Part shown: positions 8,070 through 15,505 of the stretch, in pieces
How positions within the stretch are numbered: position 1 is the stretch's first letter
How the letters are laid out: every line of letters begins with the position of its first letter
Source: Desulfocurvus vexinensis DSM 17965
Lineage (GTDB): Bacteria; Desulfobacterota; Desulfovibrionia; Desulfovibrionales; Desulfovibrionaceae
Direction of reading: 5' to 3'
Assembly (NCBI RefSeq): GCF_000519125.1
Contig: NZ_JAEX01000001.1
Span: forward strand, 434,001-498,000
Length of the DNA: 64,000 nt
Notes under the pieces: generated by a model
The model's database searches: none
What the model was told of the DNA's origin: nothing
Seen by the model: the letters and a program-made list of their open reading frames with translations, nothing else
Translations under genes and position numbers: made by a program

Positions 8070-8771
8070 TCAGCCGGGGGGCAGGGGCAGGGGCAGGGGC
8101 AGGGCGGGGGACAGCTCGCGGGCGCGGGCTTCGTCGCGTTCGGCGGCCCCGGGCTGGCCCAGGGCGCGCAGGGCCCGGGCGCGGTCCTGGCGCGCGGGGC
8201 CGAGGTCGGGGTCCAGGCGCAGGGCCTCGTCCAGGGCGGCCAGGGCGTCCTGCGGACGGTCCTGGGCCAGCAGGGCCCGGCCCATGGCCAGATGGGCCAG
8301 GGCGGCGCTGGGCGTCAGGGTCACGGCGCGGCGGGCGTCGTCCAGGGCCGGGCCGGGGCGGGCCAGCTCCAGCCAGGCCAGGGCCCGCCAGGCCAGGGCG
8401 CCCGAGGTCGCCGGGGCCAGCTCCACGGCGCGGCGGAAGTCCGCCAGGGCCTGCCGGGGGGCAGCGCCTTCCAGGCCCAGGCGCCCGCGCAGCACCAGGG
8501 CGTCGGCCAGGGAGCGCTGGTCCATGTCGGCGGAGTTGACGGCCCGGGTCAGCAGTTCCCAGGCCGAGTCCTGATCGCCGCGCAGGGCGGCCTCGCGGCC
8601 CTGGCGCACGAGCTGGCGCGGGTCGTCGCGCACCAGGCGCGGCGAGAGCAGCGGCACGAGCGGCGCGTCCTGCGCCAGGGCGGGGGCCAGGGCGCACGGC
8701 GCGGGCACGAAGAGCGCCAGGGCCAGGACCGGCGCGAGCAGCAGGGCGGGCAGGGCGTTGCGGCGGCGCAT
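8070..8771 (-). CDS. Exported TPR protein
   Basis: The product is 233 residues. The first ~34 form a signal peptide (MRRRN, long hydrophobic core, cleavage near ALAQD). The mature part contains three or four tetratricopeptide repeats, for example around APRQALADFRRAVELAP, GPALDDARRAVTLTP and RPQDALAALDEALRLDP, and ends in a Pro-Leu-rich tail. Such periplasmic TPR proteins usually act as protein-binding scaffolds. No partner is encoded beside it. There is no Shine-Dalgarno site before the ATG, and the predicted promoter places transcription start at the ATG itself, so the mRNA may be leaderless. Confidence 0.8.
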   Translation of the reverse strand: MRRRNALPALLLAPVLALALFVPAPCALAPALAQDAPLVPLLSPRLVRDDPRQLVRQGREAALRGDQDSAWELLTRAVNSADMDQRSLADALVLRGRLGLEGAAPRQALADFRRAVELAPATSGALAWRALAWLELARPGPALDDARRAVTLTPSAALAHLAMGRALLAQDRPQDALAALDEALRLDPDLGPARQDRARALRALGQPGAAERDEARARELSPALPLPLPLPPG

Positions 8772-8776
8772 GGTTT

Positions 8777-8805
8777 GTTGTGCGCTGCCCGGGCAGCGCT
8801 GTCAA
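8777..8805 (-). promoter_or_regulatory. Promoter with a perfect palindrome in the spacer (TPR gene)
   Basis: On the minus strand a perfect -35 TTGACA (8800-8805) is followed after 17 bp by CACAAC as a weak -10 (8777-8782). The spacer is almost wholly occupied by the 18-bp palindrome GCGCTGCCCGGGCAGCGC at 8782-8799, a good candidate operator. The -10 box lies only 5 bp before the ATG. Confidence 0.5.
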
Positions 8806-9083
8806 CACACCGGGGCGGCGCAGGAAGGCCGGTCGGCGAGGGTTTTTCGGGAAACGGCAGGGGGCGCCCGGTCCGGGGGCGCCCGGCAGGCGGCGCCGCG
8901 CCCCGTATGGCGCGCAGCCGGGCCGCCGCATCTGGCGCGGGCAGGCGTCCTGCGGCGTGGCGATTTTTCCCCGCCTGGCGCAGCGCCCCCGAAAGACAGC
9001 CAGGGGGCCGTGACGGCAAAAAGCGTTTTGACCCGGGTGCCTTGTGCGGCCAGTGGATCTGGCCGTATTTCGCGGGGGCGGCC
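8806..9083. other. Non-coding stretch between codA and the TPR gene
   Basis: Together with the promoter this makes a 312-bp gap. I find no convincing ORF. It holds GC-rich self-complementary runs (GGGCGCCC twice near 8866-8890) and, just after the codA stop on the minus strand, a 6-bp GGCCAG/CTGGCC stem without a T-run. Confidence 0.5.
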
Positions 9084-10367
9084 CTAGCTGCGGCGCAGGG
9101 TGAAGTCCACCTCGCGCGGGGCCTGGCCGGGCAGGGTCAGGCTGGCGCGCACCGGGGGCGTGGCGGCCAGCACCTGCCCGCGCCGGACCACGAACAGCCG
9201 CGCCGGGCGCAGCCGGATGGCCTCCACGGGGTTCCTGGCCTGCAGGATCACGAAATCGGCGGCCTTGCCCGGGGCCAGCCCGTAGTCCGCAAGGCCCAGG
9301 GCCCGCGCGCCGCCGTGGGTCACGGCCTCGAAGCACTGGCCCAGGCCCGTGGTGCCCATCATCTGCAGGCAGTGCGCGCCCATGTGCGCCACTTCCAGCA
9401 TGTCGTGGCTGCCCAGGGAGTACCAGGGGTCCATCACGCAGTCGTGGCCGAAGGCCACGTTGACCCCGGCGGCCAGCAGCTCGGGCACGCGGGTCAGGCC
9501 CCGGCGCTTGGGGTAGGTGTCGTGGCGGCCCATGAGGTGGATGTTGATCAGCGGGTTGCACACGGCGTGCAGCTGCGCCTCGGCCATGAGCGGCAGCAGC
9601 TTGGACACATAGTAGTTGTCCATGGAATGCATACTGGTCAGGTGCGAGCCGGTGACGCGGCCCTGCAGGCCCAGGCGCGTGGTCTCGAAGGCCAGGGTCT
9701 CCACATGGCGCGAGGCCGGGTCGTCGGTCTCGTCGCAGTGCATGTCCACCAGCAGCCCGCGCGCGGCGGCCAGCTCGCACAGCCAGCGCACGGACAGCCG
9801 CCCGTCCTCCATGGTCCGCTCGAAGTGCGGGATGCCGCCGACCACGTCCACGCCCTTGTCCAGGGCGCGCTTGAGCAGCTCCTGGCCGCCCGGGGTGCGC
9901 AGCACGCCGTCCTGCGGGAAGGCCACCAGCTGGATGTCCACCAGGCCGCGCATCTCTTCGCGCACCTCCAGCAGCACGTCCACGGCCATGAGGCTCGGGT
10001 CGGTCACGTCCACATGGGTGCGCACGGCCAGGGTGCCCCGGGCCACGGACCAGTCCAGCAGCTCCAGGGCCCGGGCCTTGACGGCCTCGGGGGTCAGCTC
10101 GGGCTTGAGCTCGCCCCAGATGCGGATGCCCTCCAGCAGGGTGCCGCTCTCGTTCATGCGCGGCAGGCCCAGGGACAGGGTGGCGTCCATGTGGAAATGC
10201 GGGTCCACAAAGGGCGGGGCGGCCAGGTTGCCTGCGGCGTCGATGGTCCGCGCGGCCTGGGCCGTGATGCGCGGGGCGATCTCGGCGATGCGTCCGTCCT
10301 TGACGGCGATGTCCACGGGGCCGCCGCCCTCGGGCAGGGTCGCGCCGGTGACCAGCAGATCGAGCAT
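9084..10367 (-). CDS. codA: Cytosine deaminase (amidohydrolase superfamily)
   Basis: The product is 427 residues, the same length as E. coli CodA, and aligns throughout. Metal and catalytic residues are present: H57-x-H59, H210, E213, H242 and D309, plus Q152 and W315 of the substrate pocket. The one conspicuous change is C310 in GHDCVMDPWY, where E. coli has D314 next to the metal ligand. The enzyme deaminates cytosine to uracil in the cytoplasm; relatives with this motif may also act on other ring amines such as isoguanine. GGAGG lies five bases before the ATG. It is the last gene of the operon starting at 14949 and lies 11 bp after a permease gene, so the importer probably supplies its substrate. 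Confidence 0.93.
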   Translation of the reverse strand: MLDLLVTGATLPEGGGPVDIAVKDGRIAEIAPRITAQAARTIDAAGNLAAPPFVDPHFHMDATLSLGLPRMNESGTLLEGIRIWGELKPELTPEAVKARALELLDWSVARGTLAVRTHVDVTDPSLMAVDVLLEVREEMRGLVDIQLVAFPQDGVLRTPGGQELLKRALDKGVDVVGGIPHFERTMEDGRLSVRWLCELAAARGLLVDMHCDETDDPASRHVETLAFETTRLGLQGRVTGSHLTSMHSMDNYYVSKLLPLMAEAQLHAVCNPLINIHLMGRHDTYPKRRGLTRVPELLAAGVNVAFGHDCVMDPWYSLGSHDMLEVAHMGAHCLQMMGTTGLGQCFEAVTHGGARALGLADYGLAPGKAADFVILQARNPVEAIRLRPARLFVVRRGQVLAATPPVRASLTLPGQAPREVDFTLRRS

Positions 10368-10378
10368 GGGAGCCTCCT

Positions 10379-11320
10379 TCAGCGTTCGCCCTTGCGGAAG
10401 GGCACCAAAAGCGCCGCCGGATAGGCCGCGCGGCGCGACATGACCACCAGGGCCACGATGGAAAACACGTAGGGCATCATCAGATAGACCTGGTAGGGGA
10501 TGGCCAGGCCCGACTGCTGCTGCACGCGCATCTGCACGGCGTCGAAGGCCGCGAAGAGCAGCGCGCCGAGCAGGGCCTTGCCGGGCCGCCACGAGGCGAA
10601 GACCACCAGGGCGATGCAGATCCAGCCCCGGCCATTGACCATGCCGATGTAGTAGGCGTCGAAGGCGGCCAGGGTCAGAAAGGCGCCGCCCACGGCCATG
10701 AGCGCGCTGCCCGCCATGACCGCCACGGTGCGGATGGCATGGACCGACAGGCCCTGGGACTCCACGGCCATGGGGTTTTCGCCCGCCATGCGCAGGGCCA
10801 GGCCCGCCGGGGTGCGGTAGAGCACCCAGGCCGTGACGCCCAGCGCCGCCAGGGCCAGCAGGGTCAGGGGCGTCTGGCCGAAGAGCACCGGCCCCAGCAG
10901 GGGTATGCTGCTCAGGCCCGGGATGTCCATGGCTGCGAAGGGCACGATCTTGGGCGGAGTGGTGGCCTTGGGCAGCAGCATGCGGAAGGCGAAGGACGAC
11001 AGGGCCGAGGCCAGCATGGTGATGCCCAGGCCGGTGACGTGCTGCGACAGGCCCAGGTGGACCGTGAACAGCGCGTGGACGAGCCCCAGGGCCGCGCCCA
11101 CGGCGGCGGCGAAGAGCACCGCGCCCCACAGCGACCCGCCCAGGTAGACCCAGCACCAGCCCCCCATGCACCCGGCGGCCATGATGCCCTCGATGCCCAG
11201 GTTCAAGACGCCCGCGCGCTCGCAGATCAGCTCGCCCAGGGTGCCGAAGAGCAGCGGCGTGGCCATGCGCACCGTGGCGACCCAGAAGCCGGTTTCCAGC
11301 AGCAGTTCCAGCACGCCCAC
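10379..11320 (-). CDS. ABC transporter permease, BMP/nucleoside type (second subunit)
   Basis: The product is 313 residues with about eight to ten hydrophobic segments and the conserved ERAGVLNLGIEGIMAAGCMG block near the N-terminus. That block marks the YufQ/NupQ-type permeases of basic-membrane-protein transporters. It forms the inner-membrane channel with the permease encoded just upstream. The two genes are separated by 3 bp and the pair is flanked by the ATPase and codA genes. Relatives import nucleosides, guanosine or simple sugars; with codA in the operon I infer a nucleobase or nucleoside substrate. Confidence 0.9.
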   Translation of the reverse strand: MGVLELLLETGFWVATVRMATPLLFGTLGELICERAGVLNLGIEGIMAAGCMGGWCWVYLGGSLWGAVLFAAAVGAALGLVHALFTVHLGLSQHVTGLGITMLASALSSFAFRMLLPKATTPPKIVPFAAMDIPGLSSIPLLGPVLFGQTPLTLLALAALGVTAWVLYRTPAGLALRMAGENPMAVESQGLSVHAIRTVAVMAGSALMAVGGAFLTLAAFDAYYIGMVNGRGWICIALVVFASWRPGKALLGALLFAAFDAVQMRVQQQSGLAIPYQVYLMMPYVFSIVALVVMSRRAAYPAALLVPFRKGER

Positions 11321-11323
11321 GGC

Positions 11324-12373
11324 CTACCTCCAGCGGATGCGCCAGCGCGGCGCCAGCATGCTCACCAGCACGGCCAGAAGCGAAAGCGCCGTGGCCACAT
11401 CGGCAATATAGTTGGAAATTTCCAGGGAACGGCTCATGGAGTCGGCGCCGATGGAAATGACGGCCACGAACAGCGCCGCCGCCACCACGCCCAGGGGGTG
11501 CAGCGCCGCCAGCATGGCCACCACGATGCCCGAGTAGCCGAAGCCCGGGGAGAGGTCCAGGGTCAGGTAGCCCTTGAGGCCCGCCAGCTCGCTGACCCCG
11601 GCCATGCCCGCCAGCCCGCCGGAGAGAAGCGCTGTGCGCAGCACCGCGCGGCCCACGGGGATGCCCGCGAAGCGGCTGGCGCGCTCGCTGTGGCCCACGG
11701 CGCGGATCTCCAGGCCCCAGGTGGAAAAGCGTATCACGGCCCAGGCGCCCACGGCGCAGGCCAGGGCGACCACGAAGCCCCAGTGCAGGCGCGTCTTGGC
11801 CACCATGGGCGCCAGCACGGCGGCGTCCACCACCGGCGCGGCCTGGGGCCAGCCCATGGCCATGGGGTCCTTCCACGGCCCGAAGACCAGCCAGTTCACG
11901 GCCAGAAGGACCACGAAATTGAGCAGCAGGGTGGTGACCACCTCGTCCACGGCCAGGCGTGTCTTGAGCAGGGTCGGGCCCAGCAGCAGCAGCCCCCCGG
12001 CCAGGGCCCCGGCCAGGAAGAGCGTGGGCACCATCAGCCAGGCGGGCAGGTCGAGCATCCCGGTGCCCAGCCAGGTGGCCATGGCCGCCCCCGCGTAGAG
12101 CTGGCCCTCGGCGCCGATGTTCCACAGCTTGGCGCGGAAGGCCACGGCGGCGGCCAGCCCGGTGAAGATCAGCGGCGTGGCCCGGGTCAGGGTCTCGGTG
12201 AGGGCGAAGGTCGAGCCCAGGGAGCCCTTGAGCAGCAGGCCCAGGGCCCGGGCGGGCGAGGTGCCCGAGAGCCAGATGAGCAGCGAACACAGCGCCAGGG
12301 CCACGCCCACGGCCAGCACCGGAGCCAGCACCGTGAGCGCCAGGGAGGGCTGCTCGCGCGGTTCAATGCGCAC
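11324..12373 (-). CDS. ABC transporter permease, BMP/nucleoside type (first subunit)
   Basis: The product is 349 residues with eight or more membrane helices. The block NIGAEGQLYAGAAMATWLG near residues 88-106 and the GFGYSGIVVAMLAALHPLG loop near 275 are typical of YufP/NupP-type permeases. It pairs with the next permease to form the membrane channel. Its start overlaps the end of the ATPase gene by 11 bp, which indicates translational coupling. The N-terminus MRIEPREQPSLALTVLAPVL begins a first helix directly. Specificity is inferred from the operon, not visible in the protein. Confidence 0.9.
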   Translation of the reverse strand: MRIEPREQPSLALTVLAPVLAVGVALALCSLLIWLSGTSPARALGLLLKGSLGSTFALTETLTRATPLIFTGLAAAVAFRAKLWNIGAEGQLYAGAAMATWLGTGMLDLPAWLMVPTLFLAGALAGGLLLLGPTLLKTRLAVDEVVTTLLLNFVVLLAVNWLVFGPWKDPMAMGWPQAAPVVDAAVLAPMVAKTRLHWGFVVALACAVGAWAVIRFSTWGLEIRAVGHSERASRFAGIPVGRAVLRTALLSGGLAGMAGVSELAGLKGYLTLDLSPGFGYSGIVVAMLAALHPLGVVAAALFVAVISIGADSMSRSLEISNYIADVATALSLLAVLVSMLAPRWRIRWR

Positions 12374-13895
12374 TGCGGGCCTCCTCGCCGTGGCCGCTCA
12401 TGGCCAGGCCGATGGCTGCGGCGTCGGCCTCGTCGGGGCGCACCGGGGCGGACAGGCGGCCGCGGTGCATGACCTGGATGCGGTCGGCCACCTGGAAGAT
12501 TTCGTCCAGGTCCTCGGAGATGAGCAGCACCCCGGCCCCGGCGCGGCTGACCTGCATGAGCGCCTTGTGCACGAAGGCGGCGGCGCCCACGTCCAGGCCC
12601 CAGGTGGGCTGGCTGGCCAGGATGACGGACGGGCTGCCCGAGAGCACCCGGGCCAGGATGAGCTTTTGCATGTTGCCCCCCGAGAGCTGGCGCACCGGGG
12701 CGCCGGGGCCCGGGCAGCGCACGTCGAAGCGGGCGACGAGGTCGCGCGCGCGCTGGCGCATGGCCGCAAAGTCCAGCAGCCCCCAGCGCGAATAGGGCCG
12801 CTGGCGGTAGACCTCCAGGGCCAGGTTCTCCATGACGCTCATGTCGCCCACCAGGCCGGTGCCCGTGCGGTCCTCGGGCACGCGGCCCACGCCCAGGGCG
12901 ATCATGCCCGCCGGGGTCGGGGCGGGCACGGGGCGGCCATGGACGCGCAGCTCCCCGGCGTCGGGCCGGGCCAGCCCGCTGACCAGTTCGGCCAGGGCGG
13001 CCTGCCCGTTGCCCGACACCCCGGCGATGCCCAGGATCTCCCCGGCGCGCAGGGTCAGGTCCAGCCCTTCCAGCACGGGCCGCCCCTCGGGGCCGCGCAG
13101 CAGGACGCCGTCCAGGGCCAGCACCTCGGCGCCGGGTTCGCCCGGGCGGCGCTGCACCCGGGGCACCTCGCCGCCGACCATGGCCCGGGCCAGGGTGCCC
13201 GCGTCGGTCTCGTGGGTCGCGGCGCGCAGCACGACCTTGCCGTGGCGCAGCACCACGCAGCGGTCGCTGGCGGCCATGACCTCGCGCAGCTTGTGGGTGA
13301 TGAAGATGACCGACAGGCCCCGGTTGACCAGCAGGCGCAGGGTGGCGAACAGCTGGTCGCTCTCCTGGGGCGTGAGCACAGCGGTGGGCTCGTCCAGGAT
13401 CAGGATGCGCGTGTCGCGGTACAGGGCCTTCAAAATTTCCACGCGCTGGCGCTGGCCCACGGAAAGATCACGCACGCGGGCGTCGGGGTCCACATGCAGG
13501 CCGAAGCGCGCCGAGAGGTCGGCCAGCCGCTTGCGCGCCGCAGCCGTGCGCAGCCGCGTGGACCATACGGGCCGCGTGCCGACCATCACGTTTTCCAGCA
13601 CGGTCATGTTGGCGGCCAGGGTGAAATGCTGGTGGACCATGCCCACCCCGGCGTCCAGGGCCGCCCGGGGCGAGCCCGGGGGTAGCGGGCGGCCCATGAC
13701 CTCCACCTCGCCCTCGTCGGCCACATAGTGCCCGAAGAGGATATGCATGAGCGTGGTCTTGCCCGCGCCGTTCTCGCCCAAAAGGGCGAGCATCTCGCCG
13801 CGCGCAAGCTCCAGGCTCACGGCGTCGTTGGCGGTCAGCGGGCCGAAGCGCTTGGTCACGCCGCGCAGGCGCAGCACGGTCTGGCTTTCGGGCAT
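12363..13895 (-). CDS. ABC transporter ATP-binding protein with two ATPase domains, BMP/nucleoside type
   Basis: The product is 510 residues from the ATG at 13895 (CGGGAG upstream), a normal length for this family. The first nucleotide-binding domain has Walker A GENGAGKTTL, signature LSVGQRQRVE and Walker B ILILDEPTAVLTP. The second has a Walker-A-like GVSGNGQAAL without lysine, signature LSGGNMQKLI and a Walker B variant VILASQPTWGLD. The degenerate second site is usual for RbsA/YufO-type proteins. It powers import through the two permeases encoded downstream. A stable hairpin in the 55-bp gap before this gene probably lowers its expression relative to the binding protein. Confidence 0.93.
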   Translation of the reverse strand: MPESQTVLRLRGVTKRFGPLTANDAVSLELARGEMLALLGENGAGKTTLMHILFGHYVADEGEVEVMGRPLPPGSPRAALDAGVGMVHQHFTLAANMTVLENVMVGTRPVWSTRLRTAAARKRLADLSARFGLHVDPDARVRDLSVGQRQRVEILKALYRDTRILILDEPTAVLTPQESDQLFATLRLLVNRGLSVIFITHKLREVMAASDRCVVLRHGKVVLRAATHETDAGTLARAMVGGEVPRVQRRPGEPGAEVLALDGVLLRGPEGRPVLEGLDLTLRAGEILGIAGVSGNGQAALAELVSGLARPDAGELRVHGRPVPAPTPAGMIALGVGRVPEDRTGTGLVGDMSVMENLALEVYRQRPYSRWGLLDFAAMRQRARDLVARFDVRCPGPGAPVRQLSGGNMQKLILARVLSGSPSVILASQPTWGLDVGAAAFVHKALMQVSRAGAGVLLISEDLDEIFQVADRIQVMHRGRLSAPVRPDEADAAAIGLAMSGHGEEARSAH

Positions 13896-13910
13896 GGTGC
13901 TCCCGGGCGC

Positions 13911-13939
13911 GCCGGGGCCGCCGCGCAGGCGGCCCCGGC
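13911..13939 (-). other. Intercistronic hairpin between binding protein and ATPase genes
   Basis: A perfect 12-bp stem (GCCGGGGCCGCC with GGCGGCCCCGGC) and a 5-nt loop fill the gap after the binding-protein stop. Such stems often protect the upstream transcript part or partly terminate, giving more binding protein than membrane components. There is no T-run. Confidence 0.6.
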
Positions 13940-13950
13940 AGGTCCGCGTC

Positions 13951-14949
13951 CTAGAAGGTGGACTTGGGCTCTTCGTCGTTGATGGTGATGACCATCTCGC
14001 CAGCCAGGATGGCGGCCTTGATCTTCTCCACCTCGGCCTTGACCCCGGCGGGGATGCGCTCATCGAACTCGTAGTAGGGCGCCAGGGCCGCGCCGCCCTT
14101 GGCCATCATGGTCCACTCGCGGTAGTCCTCGGCGGCGAAGGTCCCGGCCTTGACGCGCTCGATGGCGTGGCCGATGGCGGCGGTCATGTCCCACAGGGCG
14201 GAGGTCACGACCACGTCCGTGCCGTTCTCCTCCTTGTTCATGTCGTTGACGTTGCCGAAGGCGATGATGCCCTTCTCGCGGGCGGCGTCCACCACGCCCG
14301 CGCGCTCGGCGTAGAGCACGTCCACCCCGGCCTCGATCTGGGCGTAGGCGAACTCCTTGGCCTTGGGCGGGTCATACCAGGAGCCGATGAAGGAGACCTT
14401 GAACTCCACGGCGGGGTTCACGGACTTCGCTCCCTCCATGAAGGCGTGGAACAGGCGGTTGACCTCGCCGATGGGGTAGCCGCCGACCATGCCGATGCGG
14501 TTGTTCTTGGTCATGGACCCGGCGATCATGCCCATGAGGTAGCAGGGCTCGTGGATGTAGTTGTCGAACACGGCCATGTTCTTGCCGTAGGGCCCGAAAG
14601 AGTCGCCCATGAGCAGGGCCACGCCGGGGTAGTCGTCGGCGACCTTGCGCACGTCGCGGCTGATGCCGAAGGCCTCGCCGACCACCAGGTCCACGCCCGA
14701 CTCGCAATACTCGCGCAGCACGCGCACGTAATCGGTGTTGGAGACCTTCTCGGAGAACACGTACTCGATCTCCCCGGCCTCGGCGGCCTTGGTCAGGGCC
14801 TGGTGCAGGCGGGCGTCCCATTTCTGCTGGATGGGCTGGGTGTAGATGCCGGCGACCTTGATGGTCTTGGCCAGGGCGGCCCCGGGCAGGGCCAGGGCGC
14901 AGGCCAGCGCCAGGGCACAGGCCAGGGCGGTCAGGGAAGTCTTCTTCAT
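13951..14949 (-). CDS. BMP-family (BmpA/Med-like) substrate-binding protein of a nucleobase/nucleoside importer
   Basis: The product is 332 residues from the ATG at 14949, with GGGAG at good spacing. A signal peptide (MKKTSLTALACALALACALA...) ends near ALAKT, and the mature protein begins KTIKVAGIYTQPIQQKWDAR. There is no lipobox at the processing site, so it is likely free periplasmic. Conserved blocks include VVGEAFGISRDVRKVADDYP, GSMTKNNRIGMVGGYPIGEV and YAQIEAGVDVLYAERAG, typical of BMP-family binding proteins. It captures the ligand for the ABC transporter encoded behind it. First gene of the operon, 89 bp downstream of a consensus sigma-54 promoter. Confidence 0.92.
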   Translation of the reverse strand: MKKTSLTALACALALACALALPGAALAKTIKVAGIYTQPIQQKWDARLHQALTKAAEAGEIEYVFSEKVSNTDYVRVLREYCESGVDLVVGEAFGISRDVRKVADDYPGVALLMGDSFGPYGKNMAVFDNYIHEPCYLMGMIAGSMTKNNRIGMVGGYPIGEVNRLFHAFMEGAKSVNPAVEFKVSFIGSWYDPPKAKEFAYAQIEAGVDVLYAERAGVVDAAREKGIIAFGNVNDMNKEENGTDVVVTSALWDMTAAIGHAIERVKAGTFAAEDYREWTMMAKGGAALAPYYEFDERIPAGVKAEVEKIKAAILAGEMVITINDEEPKSTF

Positions 14950-15037
14950 CGTCGTCTCCCGAGGGGTGAGGGTGGTTGGTCCGCCCCGGCAACGCCGATG
15001 CGCCGGGGGTGCGGCGCGCAGGCCGCGGCCCGCTTCC

Positions 15038-15055
15038 GAGCAACGGGCGTGCCAG
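15038..15055 (-). promoter_or_regulatory. Sigma-54 (RpoN) promoter of the nucleobase salvage operon
   Basis: On the minus strand CTGGCACGCCCGTTGCTC matches the -24/-12 consensus (TGGCAC, 5 bp, TTGCW) at every conserved position. Transcription would start near 15026, about 75 nt before the binding-protein ATG. Sigma-54 promoters need an activator ATPase, which is not encoded in this window. Confidence 0.75.
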
Positions 15056-15191
15056 CGGCGCCAAGCCCCGGAGCGGCCAGGAAAAGCGCGCCGGGGGCCG
15101 CCCAGAGCGGCGACGAATATGACAAAAAGCGGCAAGGAGCGCCACGCAATTGTAACAGTTTGACGAAAATGTGAAGGTCGAGGACGGGCGC

Positions 15192-15419
15192 GGGCCGGGG
15201 GAGGAGGAGCCTGGGGACGGTGCGTGCTCCTGGGGATTGATTGGCCTCCGGCGGCTTAAGGGCCGTGGGCCCTTAAGAATCCCATTCGGGGTGGGCGTGG
15301 CGGCGCGCCGCCACGCCCACCCAATGCGGGATTCTCAAGGGACGTGTCCCTTGAGCCGCCGGAGGCAAATCCACCCAGGGGCCACGCGCACCGTCCCCAG
15401 GCTCCTCCGCCCCCGGCGC
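15192..15419. repeat. 228-bp compound palindrome with three internal hairpins
   Basis: The two halves are imperfect reverse complements about a centre at 15305/15306, without large gaps. The core 15289-15322 is a perfect palindrome with 17-bp arms. The left arm contains its own perfect hairpin CTTAAGGGCC-GTG-GGCCCTTAAG (15255-15277). The right arm contains CTCAAGGGAC-GT-GTCCCTTGAG (15334-15355). Outside these lie CCTCCGGCGGCT/AGCCGCCGGAGG and GGAGCCTGGGGACGGTGC/GCACCGTCCCCAGGCTCC arms. A single strand could fold as a three-leaf clover on a long stem. It has no open reading frame of note and lies between potD and the nucleobase operon. Confidence 0.85.
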
Positions 15420-15449
15420 CGGGCCGAAACCGGCAGGCGGGAAACGGCG

Positions 15450-15481
15450 GGGGCCCGCAACGCTTGTGCGTCGCGGGCCCC
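15450..15481 (-). terminator. Hairpin at the end of the pot operon
   Basis: A 14-bp stem (GGGGCCCGCGACGC with GCGTTGCGGGCCCC, one G-U pair) and a 4-nt loop lie 25 bp after the potD stop on the minus strand. Only CGCCGTTTCCC follows, so the T-run is poor. Confidence 0.55.
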
Positions 15482-15505
15482 TGGGCGTCGTCTGGGTCCG
15501 GCGGG

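Noticed and set aside
12363-13895. Loss of function of the second ATPase domain (no Walker A lysine)
   Set aside because: A GxxGNGQ-type second Walker A is normal in this family, so it is not a defect.
13951-15135. Longer start (15135) for the BMP-family binding protein
   Set aside because: It would run across the sigma-54 promoter and place 62 non-signal residues before a perfect signal peptide that has its own ribosome site.
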